A DNA stretch of 64,000 nucleotides. Source: Methylobacterium haplocladii. Lineage in GTDB: Bacteria > Pseudomonadota > Alphaproteobacteria > Rhizobiales > Beijerinckiaceae. The notes under the pieces were generated by a model, which was not told where the DNA came from, searched no databases, and saw only the letters and a program-made list of their open reading frames with translations. Each line of letters opens with the position of its first letter. The first letter of the stretch is position 1. The stretch is from NCBI RefSeq assembly GCF_007992175.1, contig NZ_BJZT01000037.1, positions 1-64,000 of the forward strand, in the 5' to 3' direction. Shown here in pieces: positions 37,206-46,594 of the stretch. A program made the position numbers and the translations under genes.

Positions 37206-38339
37206 TCACGGCTCCGCGGCCGAGGCACGCCCGTCCCGGGCGCTGGACATGGGCAGAAGGATGCGGAAGGCGGTACGGCGGGGAACGGGATCGCATTCGA
37301 CGATGCCCCCATGGTCGCCGACGATCTTCGCGACCAATGCAAGTCCCAGGCCTGAACCCTGCGACTTGGTGGTAACGAAGGGATCGAACAGATCCGGAAG
37401 CAGCTCGGCGGAGATACCCGGTCCGTTGTCGCGCACTGCCACCTCGATCGGCAGGCTGACGCGCTCGCGCGAGCCCGGCACCTGCAGGCGCAGGCCGGTC
37501 CGGAATGCGGTCGACAAGGTGATCTCGCCCTCGACGGAATCGGCCCCGATGGCCTCCGCTGCATTCTTCACGAGGTTCAGGATCACCTGGACGAGCTGGT
37601 CGCGGTTGCCGAGCACCGGCGGCAGCGAAGGATCGTAGTTCTCGACGAAACGGATGTGACGGCCGAAGCCCGACTGAGCCGAGCGCTTAACCTGATCGAG
37701 CACGCCGTGGACGTTGACCGGTCCACGCTCGACGGGGCGCTCCTCACCGAAGAGCTCCATGCGCTCGACGATGCGCACGATCCGGTCGGACTCGTCGCAG
37801 ATCAACTGGGTCAGGACACGGTCCTCCTCGACGCCGGACTGTTCGAGAAGCTGCGCGGCCCCGCGGATGCCGGCGAGCGGGTTCTTGATCTCGTGAGCGA
37901 GCATGGCGCCGAGCGCCACCATCGAGCGGGCCGCGCCGCGATGGGTGAGCTGCCGGTTCATCTTGTCGGCGATGGTGCGCTCCTGGAGCATCAGCACCAC
38001 GTTGTCGCCGCCATCGCCCAGATGCGTCGCAAACACATCGACGCTGCGCTCCAGGCCGGTCCGCGGCTGGATCAGCTCGACCCGGTACTCGCTGACGCTG
38101 GAGCGGCGATTCCGCACCTCGGCGACCAGCGCGATGATCGGCGAGGCGAAGGGGAAGATGTCGCGCAGCCGCCCGCGCTTCATCAGCCGCACGGAGGCGT
38201 CGAAGAAGTTCTCGGCAGCATGATTGGCGTGCAGGATGCGCTCGTCGGTGCCGATGGTGATGACCGGCAACGGCAGCGCGTTGATGATCGCCTCCGGCGT
38301 CAGGCTTCCGATCGGAAAGGCGCTGTTCTCACTGGCCAT
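37206..38339 (-). CDS. ntrB: nitrogen sensor histidine kinase NtrB
   Basis: 377 aa, soluble. A PAS domain fills the first ~130 residues ([25 protein letters not shown]). The H-box is [21 protein letters not shown], followed by N-box [10 protein letters not shown]1 RDNGPGI and G2 [12 protein letters not shown]. It is controlled by PII in relatives and phosphorylates NtrC. It starts 5 nt after the dusB stop, giving the standard dusB-ntrB-ntrC operon of alphaproteobacteria. Confidence 0.97.
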   Translation of the reverse strand: MASENSAFPIGSLTPEAIINALPLPVITIGTDERILHANHAAENFFDASVRLMKRGRLRDIFPFASPIIALVAEVRNRRSSVSEYRVELIQPRTGLERSVDVFATHLGDGGDNVVLMLQERTIADKMNRQLTHRGAARSMVALGAMLAHEIKNPLAGIRGAAQLLEQSGVEEDRVLTQLICDESDRIVRIVERMELFGEERPVERGPVNVHGVLDQVKRSAQSGFGRHIRFVENYDPSLPPVLGNRDQLVQVILNLVKNAAEAIGADSVEGEITLSTAFRTGLRLQVPGSRERVSLPIEVAVRDNGPGISAELLPDLFDPFVTTKSQGSGLGLALVAKIVGDHGGIVECDPVPRRTAFRILLPMSSARDGRASAAEP

Positions 38340-38344
38340 CGTGC

Positions 38345-39379
38345 CTAAGCCGCCTGGCCGATTGTTTCGAGAACGGCGCCGGCGGGATCGAAGAACGCCC
38401 GGCGCAGGAGCGCGAGGGCCTCCGCCGGATCGCTTGTGGTAAGAAGGCGGGTCCGCTCAGACGGGGCGAGCGCGCCGGGGCCCGCGTGATCGACATAGGC
38501 CGCGAGATGCTTGCGAGCGTGCCGCACGCCCATCGCCGGACCGTAGAGCGCGATCAGCCCCTCGTAATGCTCACGGGCGATGTTCTCGCGGTCTTCCGGC
38601 GAGAGATCGCGCCGAGGCGCTCCGGCAAGTCCGGCCGCGATGGCGCCGACGAGCCAGGGCCGGCCCAAAGCCGCCCGACCGATCATCACGCCGGCCGCGC
38701 CTGAGTCGGTCAGGCAGGCGCGCGCATCGTCGAGGCTCGCGATGTCGCCGTTGGCGAAGACGGGAATGCGCACCGCCTCGACGACGGCCCGGATCGCCGA
38801 CCAGTCCGCGCTGCCCTTGTAGAATTGTTGCCGGGTTCGGCCGTGGACCGTCACGCCATTCAGGCCGAGCGCCTCGGCCCGCTGCGCCAGCATCGGCGCG
38901 TTGAGATTCGCATGATCCCAGCCGAGCCGCATCTTGACGGTGACCGGCACAGCGACCGCGTCGCGCACGGCGCCGAGGAGGCGGGCAGCGTTGTCGAGGT
39001 CGCGCATCAGGGCCGAGCCGGCAGCACCACCGGTGACGGTCTTGGCGGGGCAGCCCATGTTCACGTCGATCACGTCGGCGCCGTTCTCTACGGCAATGCG
39101 GGCCGCCTCAGCCATCGGCTCGGGCGCACAGCCCGCCAACTGGACGATGTGCGGCGAGACCCCGGCACCTTCTGCGCGGATCTGCGATTCGGCATCGCCC
39201 CGGGCGAGCTCGGCCGCCGCCACCATCTCGGAGACTACGGCGCTCGCTCCGGTGCGACGTGCGATCCGGCGCATGTGGAGATCGGTGACACCTGACAACG
39301 GCGCCAACAGCACCGGGGGTGGAGCGACTGCGGCAACCCCAGCTGCGCTCAGAACGCTCAAATAATGATCAGGCGACAT
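38345..39379 (-). CDS. dusB: tRNA-dihydrouridine synthase B
   Basis: 344 aa TIM-barrel flavoenzyme reducing specific uridines in tRNA D-loops. Motifs: [22 protein letters not shown], the catalytic Cys in [36 protein letters not shown] and FANGDI. This gene is the former nifR3, always upstream of ntrBC in this group. ATG 39379 was chosen; 23 more codons are open upstream but are not conserved-looking. Confidence 0.94.
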   Translation of the reverse strand: MSPDHYLSVLSAAGVAAVAPPPVLLAPLSGVTDLHMRRIARRTGASAVVSEMVAAAELARGDAESQIRAEGAGVSPHIVQLAGCAPEPMAEAARIAVENGADVIDVNMGCPAKTVTGGAAGSALMRDLDNAARLLGAVRDAVAVPVTVKMRLGWDHANLNAPMLAQRAEALGLNGVTVHGRTRQQFYKGSADWSAIRAVVEAVRIPVFANGDIASLDDARACLTDSGAAGVMIGRAALGRPWLVGAIAAGLAGAPRRDLSPEDRENIAREHYEGLIALYGPAMGVRHARKHLAAYVDHAGPGALAPSERTRLLTTSDPAEALALLRRAFFDPAGAVLETIGQAA

Positions 39380-39495
39380 TTTGCACAATAAATAGACAAA
39401 GGCAGTTCGATGCAAGCGCCTTCTCAGGTTTGCCTTCACCTTGGGCACCGCTTATGAGCGCAGCCGACTTCGCCATGATGTCGCAGAGGCCCCTG

Positions 39496-40794
39496 ATGAC
39501 CGAGCCCGCCGCGAGGCTTTTGACCGCCGCGGTGGTCGTTGCAGCCGGCAAGGGCCTGCGCATCGGAGGCGACCTGCCCAAGCAATATCGCCGCGTCGGT
39601 GGCCGGGCCGTCCTGACCCGGACGCTTGCGGCATTGGCAAGCCATCCCGGCATCGACCGCATTCAGCCGGTGATCGCGCCCGATGCCACCGACTTCTATC
39701 GCGAATGCCTCGCCGATCTCGAACCCGATCTCGGTAAAAAGCTTTCCGAGCCCGTCGCGGGCGGTGCGACGCGGCAGCAATCCGTCCGCGCCGGCCTCGA
39801 GGCCCTGGCCGCGTCGGGCGCAGCGCCGGATCTGGTGCTCGTCCACGACGCTGCCCGCCCCTACGTCGCGACCGACCTGATCGACCGCGCCATCCAGGCC
39901 GGCCGCGAGCATGGGGCGGCGGTACCGGGCGTCGCGGTCTCCGACACGATCAAGCTGGTCGAGCCCATCGCTCCCGGCATCGGCCGCGTCCACGAGACGC
40001 CGGCCCGTGAGTCGCTCCGCGCCGTGCAGACCCCTCAAGCCTTCGTCTATGCCACCCTGATCGACGCGCATCGCCGCGCCGTCGCGGAAGGCCGCGACGG
40101 CTTCACCGACGACGGGGCGCTCGCCGAATGGGCCGGGCTCTCGGTGGTGGTGTTCGAGGGCGATGCCGCCAACCGCAAGATCACGCAGCCGAGCGACCTG
40201 ATCGACGCCGATCGGACTTTCTCGGGAGGCGCCGACGCGGTATCTGCGTCGACTATGACAACACTGGTCTCCCACCTCGCCACCGGCTTCGACGTCCACA
40301 AGTTCGGACCGGGCGACCATGTCTGGCTCGGCGGGATCAAGATCCCGGCCGATCGCGGCGTCATCGCACATTCCGACGGCGACGTGGTGCTTCACGCGCT
40401 GACCGATGCCCTGCTCGGCACCATCGCCGACGGCGACATCGGCACGCATTTTCCGCCGAGCGACGAGAAGTGGCGCGGCGCAGCCTCGGACCAGTTCCTG
40501 GCGCATGCCGTTGCGCTCGTGCGCGCCAGGGGCGGCCGGATCGATCATCTCGATATCACCGTACTCGCCGAGGCCCCGCGGATCGGCGCGCACCGCGAGG
40601 CGATCCGCGCCCGCGTCGCCGAGATCGCCGGCATTCCGATCGGTTGCGTCTCGATCAAGGCGACCACCACCGAGACCCTCGGCTTCGTCGGACGAGCCGA
40701 AGGCCTCGCGGCCCAGGCTGCTGCCAGCGTGCGCCTTCCGGAGATCTGCGCCGAACTCGACGCCGAGGCGGAGCAGGCCGCGCGCCAGTCGTGA
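39496..40794 (+). CDS. ispDF: bifunctional IspD/IspF isoprenoid enzyme
   Basis: 432 aa. The N-terminal half is the MEP cytidylyltransferase IspD (VVVAAGKGLRIGGDLPKQY, VLVHDAARPYV, AVQTPQAF). The C-terminal half, from about residue 258, is MECDP synthase IspF (GFDVHKFGPGDHVWLGG, HSDGDVVLHALTDALLG, DITVLAEAPRI). Together they do two steps of the MEP pathway; this fusion is usual in alphaproteobacteria. ATG 39496 follows AGAGG by six nt; ATG 39454 is an upstream alternative. It overlaps pncC by GTGA. Confidence 0.96.
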   Translation: MTEPAARLLTAAVVVAAGKGLRIGGDLPKQYRRVGGRAVLTRTLAALASHPGIDRIQPVIAPDATDFYRECLADLEPDLGKKLSEPVAGGATRQQSVRAGLEALAASGAAPDLVLVHDAARPYVATDLIDRAIQAGREHGAAVPGVAVSDTIKLVEPIAPGIGRVHETPARESLRAVQTPQAFVYATLIDAHRRAVAEGRDGFTDDGALAEWAGLSVVVFEGDAANRKITQPSDLIDADRTFSGGADAVSASTMTTLVSHLATGFDVHKFGPGDHVWLGGIKIPADRGVIAHSDGDVVLHALTDALLGTIADGDIGTHFPPSDEKWRGAASDQFLAHAVALVRARGGRIDHLDITVLAEAPRIGAHREAIRARVAEIAGIPIGCVSIKATTTETLGFVGRAEGLAAQAAASVRLPEICAELDAEAEQAARQS

Positions 40795-41285
40795 TCCACG
40801 ACGCCGCGCTGCTCGCCCGCGCCGAAGCGCTGGTACAAGCTTACATGGCGGCGGGCCTGACACTCGCGACGGCGGAATCCTGCACCGGCGGCCTCGTCGC
40901 CGCCCTGCTGACCGCAATCCCCGGTTCGTCCGCCGTCGTCGAGCGCGGCTTCGTCACCTACTCGAACGAAGCCAAGCACGAGATGCTCGGCATACCCGAG
41001 GCGACAATTGCCGCGTATGGCGCGGTGAGCGAACAGACCGCCCGCGCTATGGCCGAGGGTGCGCTTGCCGGCTCGCGCGCCGATGTCGCCGTGTCCATCA
41101 CCGGCGTGGCCGGCCCCGGCGGCGGCTCATCCGCGAAACCCGTCGGGCTCGTCCATTTCGGCCTCGCCGGAAACGGTATGGAGTCCCGGCACCTGGAGCG
41201 GCGCTACGGTGTCCTGGATCGCGGCGAGATCCGACGGCGCGCCGTCGAGGATGCGCTTGGGCTTTTAGAAGGTGCGCTCGCCTGA
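40791..41285 (+). CDS. pncC: CinA C-terminal / nicotinamide-nucleotide amidase PncC
   Basis: 164 aa. The family signature TLATAESCTGGLVAALLTAIPGSS begins near residue 24, then ERGFVTYSNEAKHEMLGI and SITGVAGPGGGSSAKPVG. It hydrolyses NMN to nicotinate mononucleotide, recycling pyridine nucleotides. Only the C-terminal CinA domain is present, which is normal for PncC. The GTG start overlaps the ispDF stop (GTGA), so the two are coupled. Confidence 0.93.
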   Translation: MIHDAALLARAEALVQAYMAAGLTLATAESCTGGLVAALLTAIPGSSAVVERGFVTYSNEAKHEMLGIPEATIAAYGAVSEQTARAMAEGALAGSRADVAVSITGVAGPGGGSSAKPVGLVHFGLAGNGMESRHLERRYGVLDRGEIRRRAVEDALGLLEGALA

Positions 41286-41356
41286 TCGACGATGGGGGCG
41301 GACGGCAGGAGCGGCGGCCTTCCTGTGCTTCCCGTCTCGGTCGATGGATCCACCTG

Positions 41357-41446
41357 CGTCATTGCGAGCACAGCGAAGCAACCCAGGGACACATCCGAAA
41401 CGGCAGAAAATCGGTGCCGGATTGCCTCGCTGCGCTCGCATTGACG
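41357..41446. repeat. 90-bp dispersed palindromic repeat, copy 2
   Basis: Starts CGTCATTGCGAGCACAGCGAAGCAA and ends TCGCATTGACG; its right arm carries a few changes compared with copies 1 and 4. It lies between pncC and the hydrolase gene, directly before the hydrolase start, and an in-frame extension through it encodes only repeat-derived peptide. Confidence 0.85.
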
Positions 41447-41448
41447 CG

Positions 41449-42207
41449 GTGAGCTTCGTCGCCGGACAGAGTTGGATTGTCGCCTTGCCCGATCCTCGCC
41501 ACCGACTATGGGCACGTCGACTGGCGCGGCTCTGCCTCGTCATTGCGACCTGCGCATCAGGAATTTCCGTCGCTGCCGAAAAGCCCCTCGTCGTCTTCTT
41601 CGGCGGCTACGGCGCCACGGAGGCCGACATGCGCCTCTGGCAGCAGGCCGCCGCCGCCGACCCCGTCTACGGCCGGACCTTCGATTTCGAAGGCATCCCC
41701 TACCCGAACGAAGCCGGCAGCAACGTCCTGCGCGCCGTCGCAGTCGCGGAGCCGACCCTCGACGCCGTCGCCAACAGGCTTCGGGCGATGCCGGGTCGTC
41801 GCATCGTCGTCGCCGGCCATTCCTCGGGAGCGGCGCTCGCGGTCAGCACCGTGTCGCGCATCGGCACGAGCGAGACGATCAAGCTCATCAGCCTCGACGC
41901 CGGGATCAACACCGAGCTGCCGCCGGCGCTCGGCTTCTTCCCGATCACCCATCTCGAATGCTGGTCGGCGGCGGCCGGCGATGTGCTGTCGTTCGGCTAC
42001 CGACGGGCGCAGGCCCTATGCAAGGACAGCTTGTTCGTTCTGCGCACGACCCGATGCAATACGCCGATTTGTCTGCACTATTCTCTCGTCAACCGGGGAG
42101 CGGATGCCGACTTGACGTTCAAGCAATCGCGCGTGCTCGATCATGGAATTTCGGGCGGATACGCGAATTTCTCAGTCAATCTGGATTGGCTCGCCCATTC
42201 GAAGTGA
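41449..42207 (+). CDS. secreted alpha/beta-hydrolase-like protein
   Basis: 252 aa from GTG 41449. A signal peptide is visible (RLCLVIATCASGISVAA, ending near residue 42). The mature part starts KPLVVFFGGYGATEADM and contains the nucleophile elbow VVAGHSSGAALAVS, typical of serine hydrolases/lipases, and a further LISLDAGI. The catalytic Asp and His are not certain. Several late cysteines (CNTPICLHY) suggest a disulfide. The start is uncertain because the frame stays open through repeat copy 2. Confidence 0.7.
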   Translation: MSFVAGQSWIVALPDPRHRLWARRLARLCLVIATCASGISVAAEKPLVVFFGGYGATEADMRLWQQAAAADPVYGRTFDFEGIPYPNEAGSNVLRAVAVAEPTLDAVANRLRAMPGRRIVVAGHSSGAALAVSTVSRIGTSETIKLISLDAGINTELPPALGFFPITHLECWSAAAGDVLSFGYRRAQALCKDSLFVLRTTRCNTPICLHYSLVNRGADADLTFKQSRVLDHGISGGYANFSVNLDWLAHSK

Positions 42208-42657
42208 GGGTAGTCGCGTTCGGTTACGCATGGCGCCGTGCGATGCCACACATCGAGGCCTGGGGTTTTTACGTCATAATCAAGAGCAACTCTGCGTCCA
42301 TGTACTTATAACGTGTCGTTTTATTCTAATAAGTTCAGAGTAATTTGAGATTTATAATTATAACACCAGAAAAAGTTAAACATTCGCGACGTTGATCTCG
42401 GATTTGCGAAATGCACCCGGCGCTGCTATCCAGCCGGCCGGTTGCAATTCACGGGAGGGAGGCCGCATGTCTACAGTTCGTTTCGTCTCCCCCGCCGGCC
42501 CGCGTTAGCGCGCAGAACCGGCCTTCCGCATTGGCCCGACGGCCGCCGCGGACTTCGCAATCTTTCCTTCCGATCCGACCGCGACCGACGGCGTTCTGCC
42601 GCTTCGACGCGTGTCCGTTGATGGAGCCGGCGTGGTTTCGCGCGTCGGGACAACGTC
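42208..42657. other. intergenic region with an AT-rich island
   Basis: About 450 bases between the hydrolase and the ABC exporter. Bases 42290-42400 are strikingly AT-rich (for example TTTATAATTATAA) against the GC-rich background and could hold the exporter promoter or an H-NS/MucR-type binding region. The downstream part returns to high GC and I see no gene there. Confidence 0.5.
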
Positions 42658-44445
42658 ATGACCCTTCGTTCTCCCCGGCGCGACGGTGCGCTCGGCGGCG
42701 TCCTCGTCTTCGTCGCCCGGCAATGGCGCCTGCGCGTCCGCCTCGTCTCCGCGCTCCTCGCGGCGACGATGCTGGCGACGCTCGCCGACGTGCTGCTACC
42801 GCTCTATGCCGGTCGTCTCGTCGATGCGCTGACACACGCCGACCGCGCGATCGCTCTCGATACCGCTTTGCGGGCCTTCGGAGCGATGGCCGTGTTGGGC
42901 TTCTTCACGATCGGCTTCCGCCACCTCGCCTGGAGCCTGGTGGTGCCGCTGACCCTCGGCATGATGTCCGACGTGGCACAGGCGAGTTTTCGCCGCGTGC
43001 AGCGCCTCTCGACCGACTGGCACGCCAACAGCTTCTCCGGCTCGACCGTCAGGAAAATCTCGCGCGGGATGTGGGCGCTCGACGGGCTCAACGACGTCGT
43101 GCTGCTCTCGCTGGTGCCGACCCTCGTGGTGCTGCTCGGCACGATGGTGATGCTCGGCCTGCACTGGCCGGCCATGGGTGCGCTCGTGGGCGTGGCGACG
43201 GCGATCTATGTCGGCACCGCGGGCACCCTCGCGACGCGGGTGATCGCGCCGGCGGCACAGCTCTCGAACGCCCTCGATACCCGGCTCGGCGGCGTGCTCA
43301 GCGACGCCATCGGCAACAACGCCGTGGTGAAGGCCTTCGGCGCGGAGGCGCGGGAGGACGCGCGGCTCGCCCGTACCTTCGGCAAATGGAAGAGGCGCAC
43401 CTGGCGCACCTGGATGCGCGTGACCTGGAGCGGCACCGCGCAATTCGCGCTGCTGCTGGTCTTCCGCACGGCGCTGGTGGGGCTCGCCCTCTGGCTGTGG
43501 TGGCACGAGGCGGCGAGCGCCGGCGAGGTGGCGACCGTGTTGACCAGCTACTTCGTGCTGCACGGCTACCTGCGCGACATCGGCGGCCACATCAACCACC
43601 TGCAGCGGGCGGTGAACGAGATGGAGGAACTGGTCGCCCTCGAAGCCGAGCCCTATGGCGTCGCGGATCGGGCGGATGCGCGGTCGCTCGCGGTGTCCGG
43701 CGGTGCGGTGCGCTTCGACCATGTGACCTTCCATTATGCCGGTCACGACACGCCGCTCTACCGGGACTTCTCCGTGACCATCCCGGCGGGGCAGCGAGTC
43801 GGTCTCGTGGGACGCTCGGGCTCCGGCAAGACGACCTTCGTCAAGCTGATCCAGAGGCTCCACGATGTTACCGGCGGTCGCATCCTGATCGACGGCCAGG
43901 ACGTGGCCGGGGCAATGCAGGGCAGCTTGCGCTCGCAGATCGCGATCGTGCCGCAGGAGCCGGTGCTGTTCCACCGCTCGCTGGCGGAGAACATCGCCTA
44001 TGCCCGGCCCGACGCCACGACGGCCGAGATCGAGCGGGCGGCGGAGCTGGCCAATGCGCACGACTTCATCACGCGGCTTCCGAGAGGCTACGCCACGCTG
44101 GTGGGCGAGCGGGGGATCAAGCTGTCCGGCGGCGAGCGCCAGCGGGTTGCGCTGGCACGCGCTTTCCTGGCCGATGCGCCGATTCTGATCCTCGACGAGG
44201 CGACCTCCAGCCTCGATTCGGAATCGGAAGCGCTGATCCAGGAGGCGATGGAGCGGCTGATGCGCGGTCGCACGGCGATCGTTATCGCGCACCGGCTCTC
44301 GACGGTGCAGGCCCTCGACCGGATCCTGGTGTTCGACCGGGGTCACGTCGTCGAGGACGGCCCCCACGCCGCGCTGATCCGCCGCCCGAACGGCACCTAC
44401 CGCGCCCTGTTCGAGCGGCAGGCTGTGCTGGCGGAGAGTGCGTGA
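42658..44445 (+). CDS. ABC exporter, fused permease and ATPase
   Basis: 595 aa. Six hydrophobic segments in the first ~320 residues form the ABC exporter membrane domain. The ATPase domain has Walker A GRSGSGKTTF (about 383-392), Q-loop IVPQEP, signature LSGGERQR, Walker B ILILDEATSS and switch His in IAHRLS. It probably works as a homodimer exporting a lipid, peptide or drug; the substrate is unknown. Its stop overlaps the start of a damaged phosphatase-like gene (GTGA). Confidence 0.9.
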   Translation: MTLRSPRRDGALGGVLVFVARQWRLRVRLVSALLAATMLATLADVLLPLYAGRLVDALTHADRAIALDTALRAFGAMAVLGFFTIGFRHLAWSLVVPLTLGMMSDVAQASFRRVQRLSTDWHANSFSGSTVRKISRGMWALDGLNDVVLLSLVPTLVVLLGTMVMLGLHWPAMGALVGVATAIYVGTAGTLATRVIAPAAQLSNALDTRLGGVLSDAIGNNAVVKAFGAEAREDARLARTFGKWKRRTWRTWMRVTWSGTAQFALLLVFRTALVGLALWLWWHEAASAGEVATVLTSYFVLHGYLRDIGGHINHLQRAVNEMEELVALEAEPYGVADRADARSLAVSGGAVRFDHVTFHYAGHDTPLYRDFSVTIPAGQRVGLVGRSGSGKTTFVKLIQRLHDVTGGRILIDGQDVAGAMQGSLRSQIAIVPQEPVLFHRSLAENIAYARPDATTAEIERAAELANAHDFITRLPRGYATLVGERGIKLSGGERQRVALARAFLADAPILILDEATSSLDSESEALIQEAMERLMRGRTAIVIAHRLSTVQALDRILVFDRGHVVEDGPHAALIRRPNGTYRALFERQAVLAESA

Positions 44446-44756
44446 GGGTGCTGTCTGCGGTCGGGCCCGGCTCCGGAGCCCGACCGCAGAGCAGTTTTTC
44501 GCAGTGGGAGCGGCTGGAGGTCGCCTCGGCCGGCGTATCCGCCGATGCCGACGAGCCGGTGACGGCCGAGCATCTCGAATGGGCCGACATCGTCTTCGTG
44601 ATGGAACGCTCACATCGGCGGAAGCTTCAGCAGAGATTCGGCACGGCGCTCAAGAACGCTCGGCTGACCTGTCTCGGCATCCCGGACAATTTTGCGCTCA
44701 CGGAGCCTGGGCTGGTGCGGCTGCTGGAGGCGAAGGTGACGCCGCATCTTCGATAG
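44442..44756 (+). pseudogene. low-molecular-weight protein-tyrosine-phosphatase-like gene with compensating frameshifts
   Basis: 104 codons open from GTG 44442. The C-terminal three quarters fit the COG4551-type phosphatase family (VASAGVSADADEPVTAEHLEWADIVF, then FVMERSHRRKL and LLEAKVTPHL). The N-terminus reads LSAVGPGSGARPQSS, without a catalytic loop. In the frame beginning at 44438, bases 44456-44500 encode CGRARLRSPTAEQFF, the expected P-loop with Cys and Arg. Two indels, just before 44456 and in the T-run at 44495-44499, would restore the family sequence. Net length stays in frame, so either the gene is inactivated or the sequence has errors. Confidence 0.75.
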
Positions 44757-44785
44757 CTATCGCGTAACGCCTGAGCGCGAACTCG

Positions 44786-44874
44786 GTCGTTGCGATCAGA
44801 GCGAAGCAACCCAGGGGCACATCCAAAAATTTTTGCCAGGTGGCCCTGGTCTGCTTCGCTGCACTCGCAAAGAC
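44786..44874. repeat. ~90-bp dispersed palindromic repeat, copy 3 (degenerate)
   Basis: GTCGTTGCGATCAGAGCGAAGCAACCCAGGG on the left, CCCTGGTCTGCTTCGCTGCACTCGCAAAGAC on the right. It is the most diverged of the four copies and has an AT-rich centre (AAAAATTTTT). It lies between the phosphatase remnant and the L,D-transpeptidase. Confidence 0.8.
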
Positions 44875-44915
44875 GGTGCGGTGGATCGGCCAGTACAATC
44901 GCAGACGGACGCGTC

Positions 44916-45551
44916 TTAATACTCGCCGTAACCGCTCGATTGGCCGTAATAGCCATCGCCGAACGGATCATACGTGCGCTGCCGCGGCGCGTAGCGGTAG
45001 CCGGGCGGCGGGCGCGCGGCCTGCAGGCCGGCCGGCATCACGTCGCCATCGTCGTAGCCGCGCCGCGGCGGAGCTGTGCGATATCCGCGCCCGCGTCCGC
45101 CGCCGGCCACGCGGTCTTCGACCTCGCCCTGCAGGGTGATCCGCGTATTGGCCATGCCCTGAGCCTTGATCAGGCTGTAGAGCGTCGCGGCATTGCCGGG
45201 CGAGAGCCGGACGCAGCCATGCGACGCGGCGCGGCCGAGACTGCGCACCTGGTTGGTGCCGTGGATGGCGTGACCGATCTGCGTGAAGAACACCGCATGC
45301 GGCATGGGCGCGTTGTCGAACTCGCGCGAGAAGTGGCTGGCCTCCATCCGGAACGGCTTGAAGCTGCCGCTCGGCGTGTCGTAGCCGGACACGCCGGTGG
45401 AGACGGGCCACGTGTAGCGCGGCTGCCCGTCGACTGTGACCGTCATCCGCTGGGACGCCTTGTCGACGTCGATACGGAGCTCGGCGGACGCCGAGGTCGT
45501 GAGGGCAGCGAGCAGAACGCTCGACAGCAGGACGGTGGTGGATGAGCGCAT
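44916..45551 (-). CDS. L,D-transpeptidase (YkuD domain)
   Basis: 211 aa. Signal peptide ends near TTSASA-ELR (residue ~23). The YkuD core shows YTWPVSTGVSGYDTPSG, then IGHAIHGTNQVRSLGRAASHGCVRLSPGNA with the catalytic His and Cys. The last ~60 residues are Gly/Pro/Tyr-rich and probably flexible. It makes 3-3 peptidoglycan cross-links or links outer-membrane proteins to the wall in the periplasm. ATG 45551 is preferred for its GAGG upstream; a TTG lies 5 codons earlier. Confidence 0.92.
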   Translation of the reverse strand: MRSSTTVLLSSVLLAALTTSASAELRIDVDKASQRMTVTVDGQPRYTWPVSTGVSGYDTPSGSFKPFRMEASHFSREFDNAPMPHAVFFTQIGHAIHGTNQVRSLGRAASHGCVRLSPGNAATLYSLIKAQGMANTRITLQGEVEDRVAGGGRGRGYRTAPPRRGYDDGDVMPAGLQAARPPPGYRYAPRQRTYDPFGDGYYGQSSGYGEY

Positions 45552-45744
45552 GACGCGGCCTCGCAACCGGAACGGTTAAGCCTGACGGACGACGTGCAGA
45601 ACCCTGAGAGGTTCCGGTACGATTGGCAATTCGGCCTGTGCCGCAACACGGGCATAAGTCCCTGCCTTCGCGGCGGTTTCAGCGAAACGGCGCCGGGGGA
45701 TCGTCCCGGCGCCGCATAACCTCGGTACTCTGACGACCGGCCGA

Positions 45745-46422
45745 TCACATCGGCGGGGTCAGGCCGTCCTTGCCGACGGCGACCAGCTTGCCTTCGAGTT
45801 TCCCGCTGTCTTTGGCGGCGACCACGAAAATGTGGCTGCCGGGCTTCAGGATGCCGGCATCTGCCGGCTCGAAGGCCACGATCGGTGCCTTGGCCGGGAC
45901 GGCGATCGTCTTCGAGCCGTCCTTGTCGTAGGTCACGGTGAGGGTCTTCTCGCCGCCCTCGCCCGAGGCGGCCTTCACGGTGCCGTTGGTCATCGAGCTC
46001 TTGACCTTCGGGGCGGCCGAGGAGCTCGCCTTGACGGTGCCGTTGGTCATCGAGCTCTTGGTCTTGGTTCCACCCTCGGTGGTGTCGACGATCTCGTCCC
46101 AGGCGTAATGGCCCTCGGCGGTGCCGCGCATCGACTCGGGGAACAGCACGACTTCAAGGGCGGTGGGCGGATTATCGCCCTTGGTGGCGGTGCCGATGAA
46201 GACGCCGTCCTTGATCTGGTCGAGGCTCGACTTGACCACCCAGGCGAACTTCGCGCCCGATGTCGCGATGGTCTCGGACTTCCCGTCCGCCGTCTTGATG
46301 ACGACCGAGCCGGCGTCGGCGCTCTCGATGGTGCCGCGAACGCGCTGGAGCTCGGGGGCGGCGACGCTGGCGCTCGTAAGGGCCAGGAGGCCGGCGAAGG
46401 CTGCGAGCGTGGTGCGTTTCAT
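45745..46422 (-). CDS. periplasmic protein of unknown function with an internal repeat
   Basis: 225 aa. Signal peptide MKRTTLAAFAGLLALTSASVAA. The following beta-rich part (LQRVRGTIESADAGSVVIKTADGKSETI) resembles small OB-like periplasmic domains such as DUF5666. A 13-residue unit KSSMTNGTVKA(S/A) occurs twice in the middle, separated by a short linker, likely a disordered spacer. The C-terminal part ends GKLVAVGKDGLTPPM. No catalytic motif is visible. It lies beside the lanmodulin-like gene on the same strand, 172 nt downstream. Confidence 0.7.
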   Translation of the reverse strand: MKRTTLAAFAGLLALTSASVAAPELQRVRGTIESADAGSVVIKTADGKSETIATSGAKFAWVVKSSLDQIKDGVFIGTATKGDNPPTALEVVLFPESMRGTAEGHYAWDEIVDTTEGGTKTKSSMTNGTVKASSSAAPKVKSSMTNGTVKAASGEGGEKTLTVTYDKDGSKTIAVPAKAPIVAFEPADAGILKPGSHIFVVAAKDSGKLEGKLVAVGKDGLTPPM

Positions 46423-46594
46423 GGTTGTGTCTCCCTATGCGTGCACCGCGATTATGGGGCGCCGACAGGGCCAGACAAGCTTGCGCGCAATCGAATGACG
46501 CTCAAGCATTCTTATTTTGCGTATAGTCGCGCGGCGCCGCCGATGCGGCGGACGGCCATCGGAGCACCAGCCCCGATGGCCACTGCCGATAAAT

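Noticed and set aside
41272..41448. Longer N-terminus for the alpha/beta-hydrolase starting at 41272
   Set aside because: The extension runs through the palindromic repeat and encodes repeat-derived peptide (LRAQRSNPG); the signal peptide begins after it.
44438..44767. Alternative frame through the phosphatase region as a separate gene
   Set aside because: It contains the P-loop but then becomes Arg/Gly-rich noise; the rest of the phosphatase is in the other frame, so a frameshifted single gene is the better explanation.
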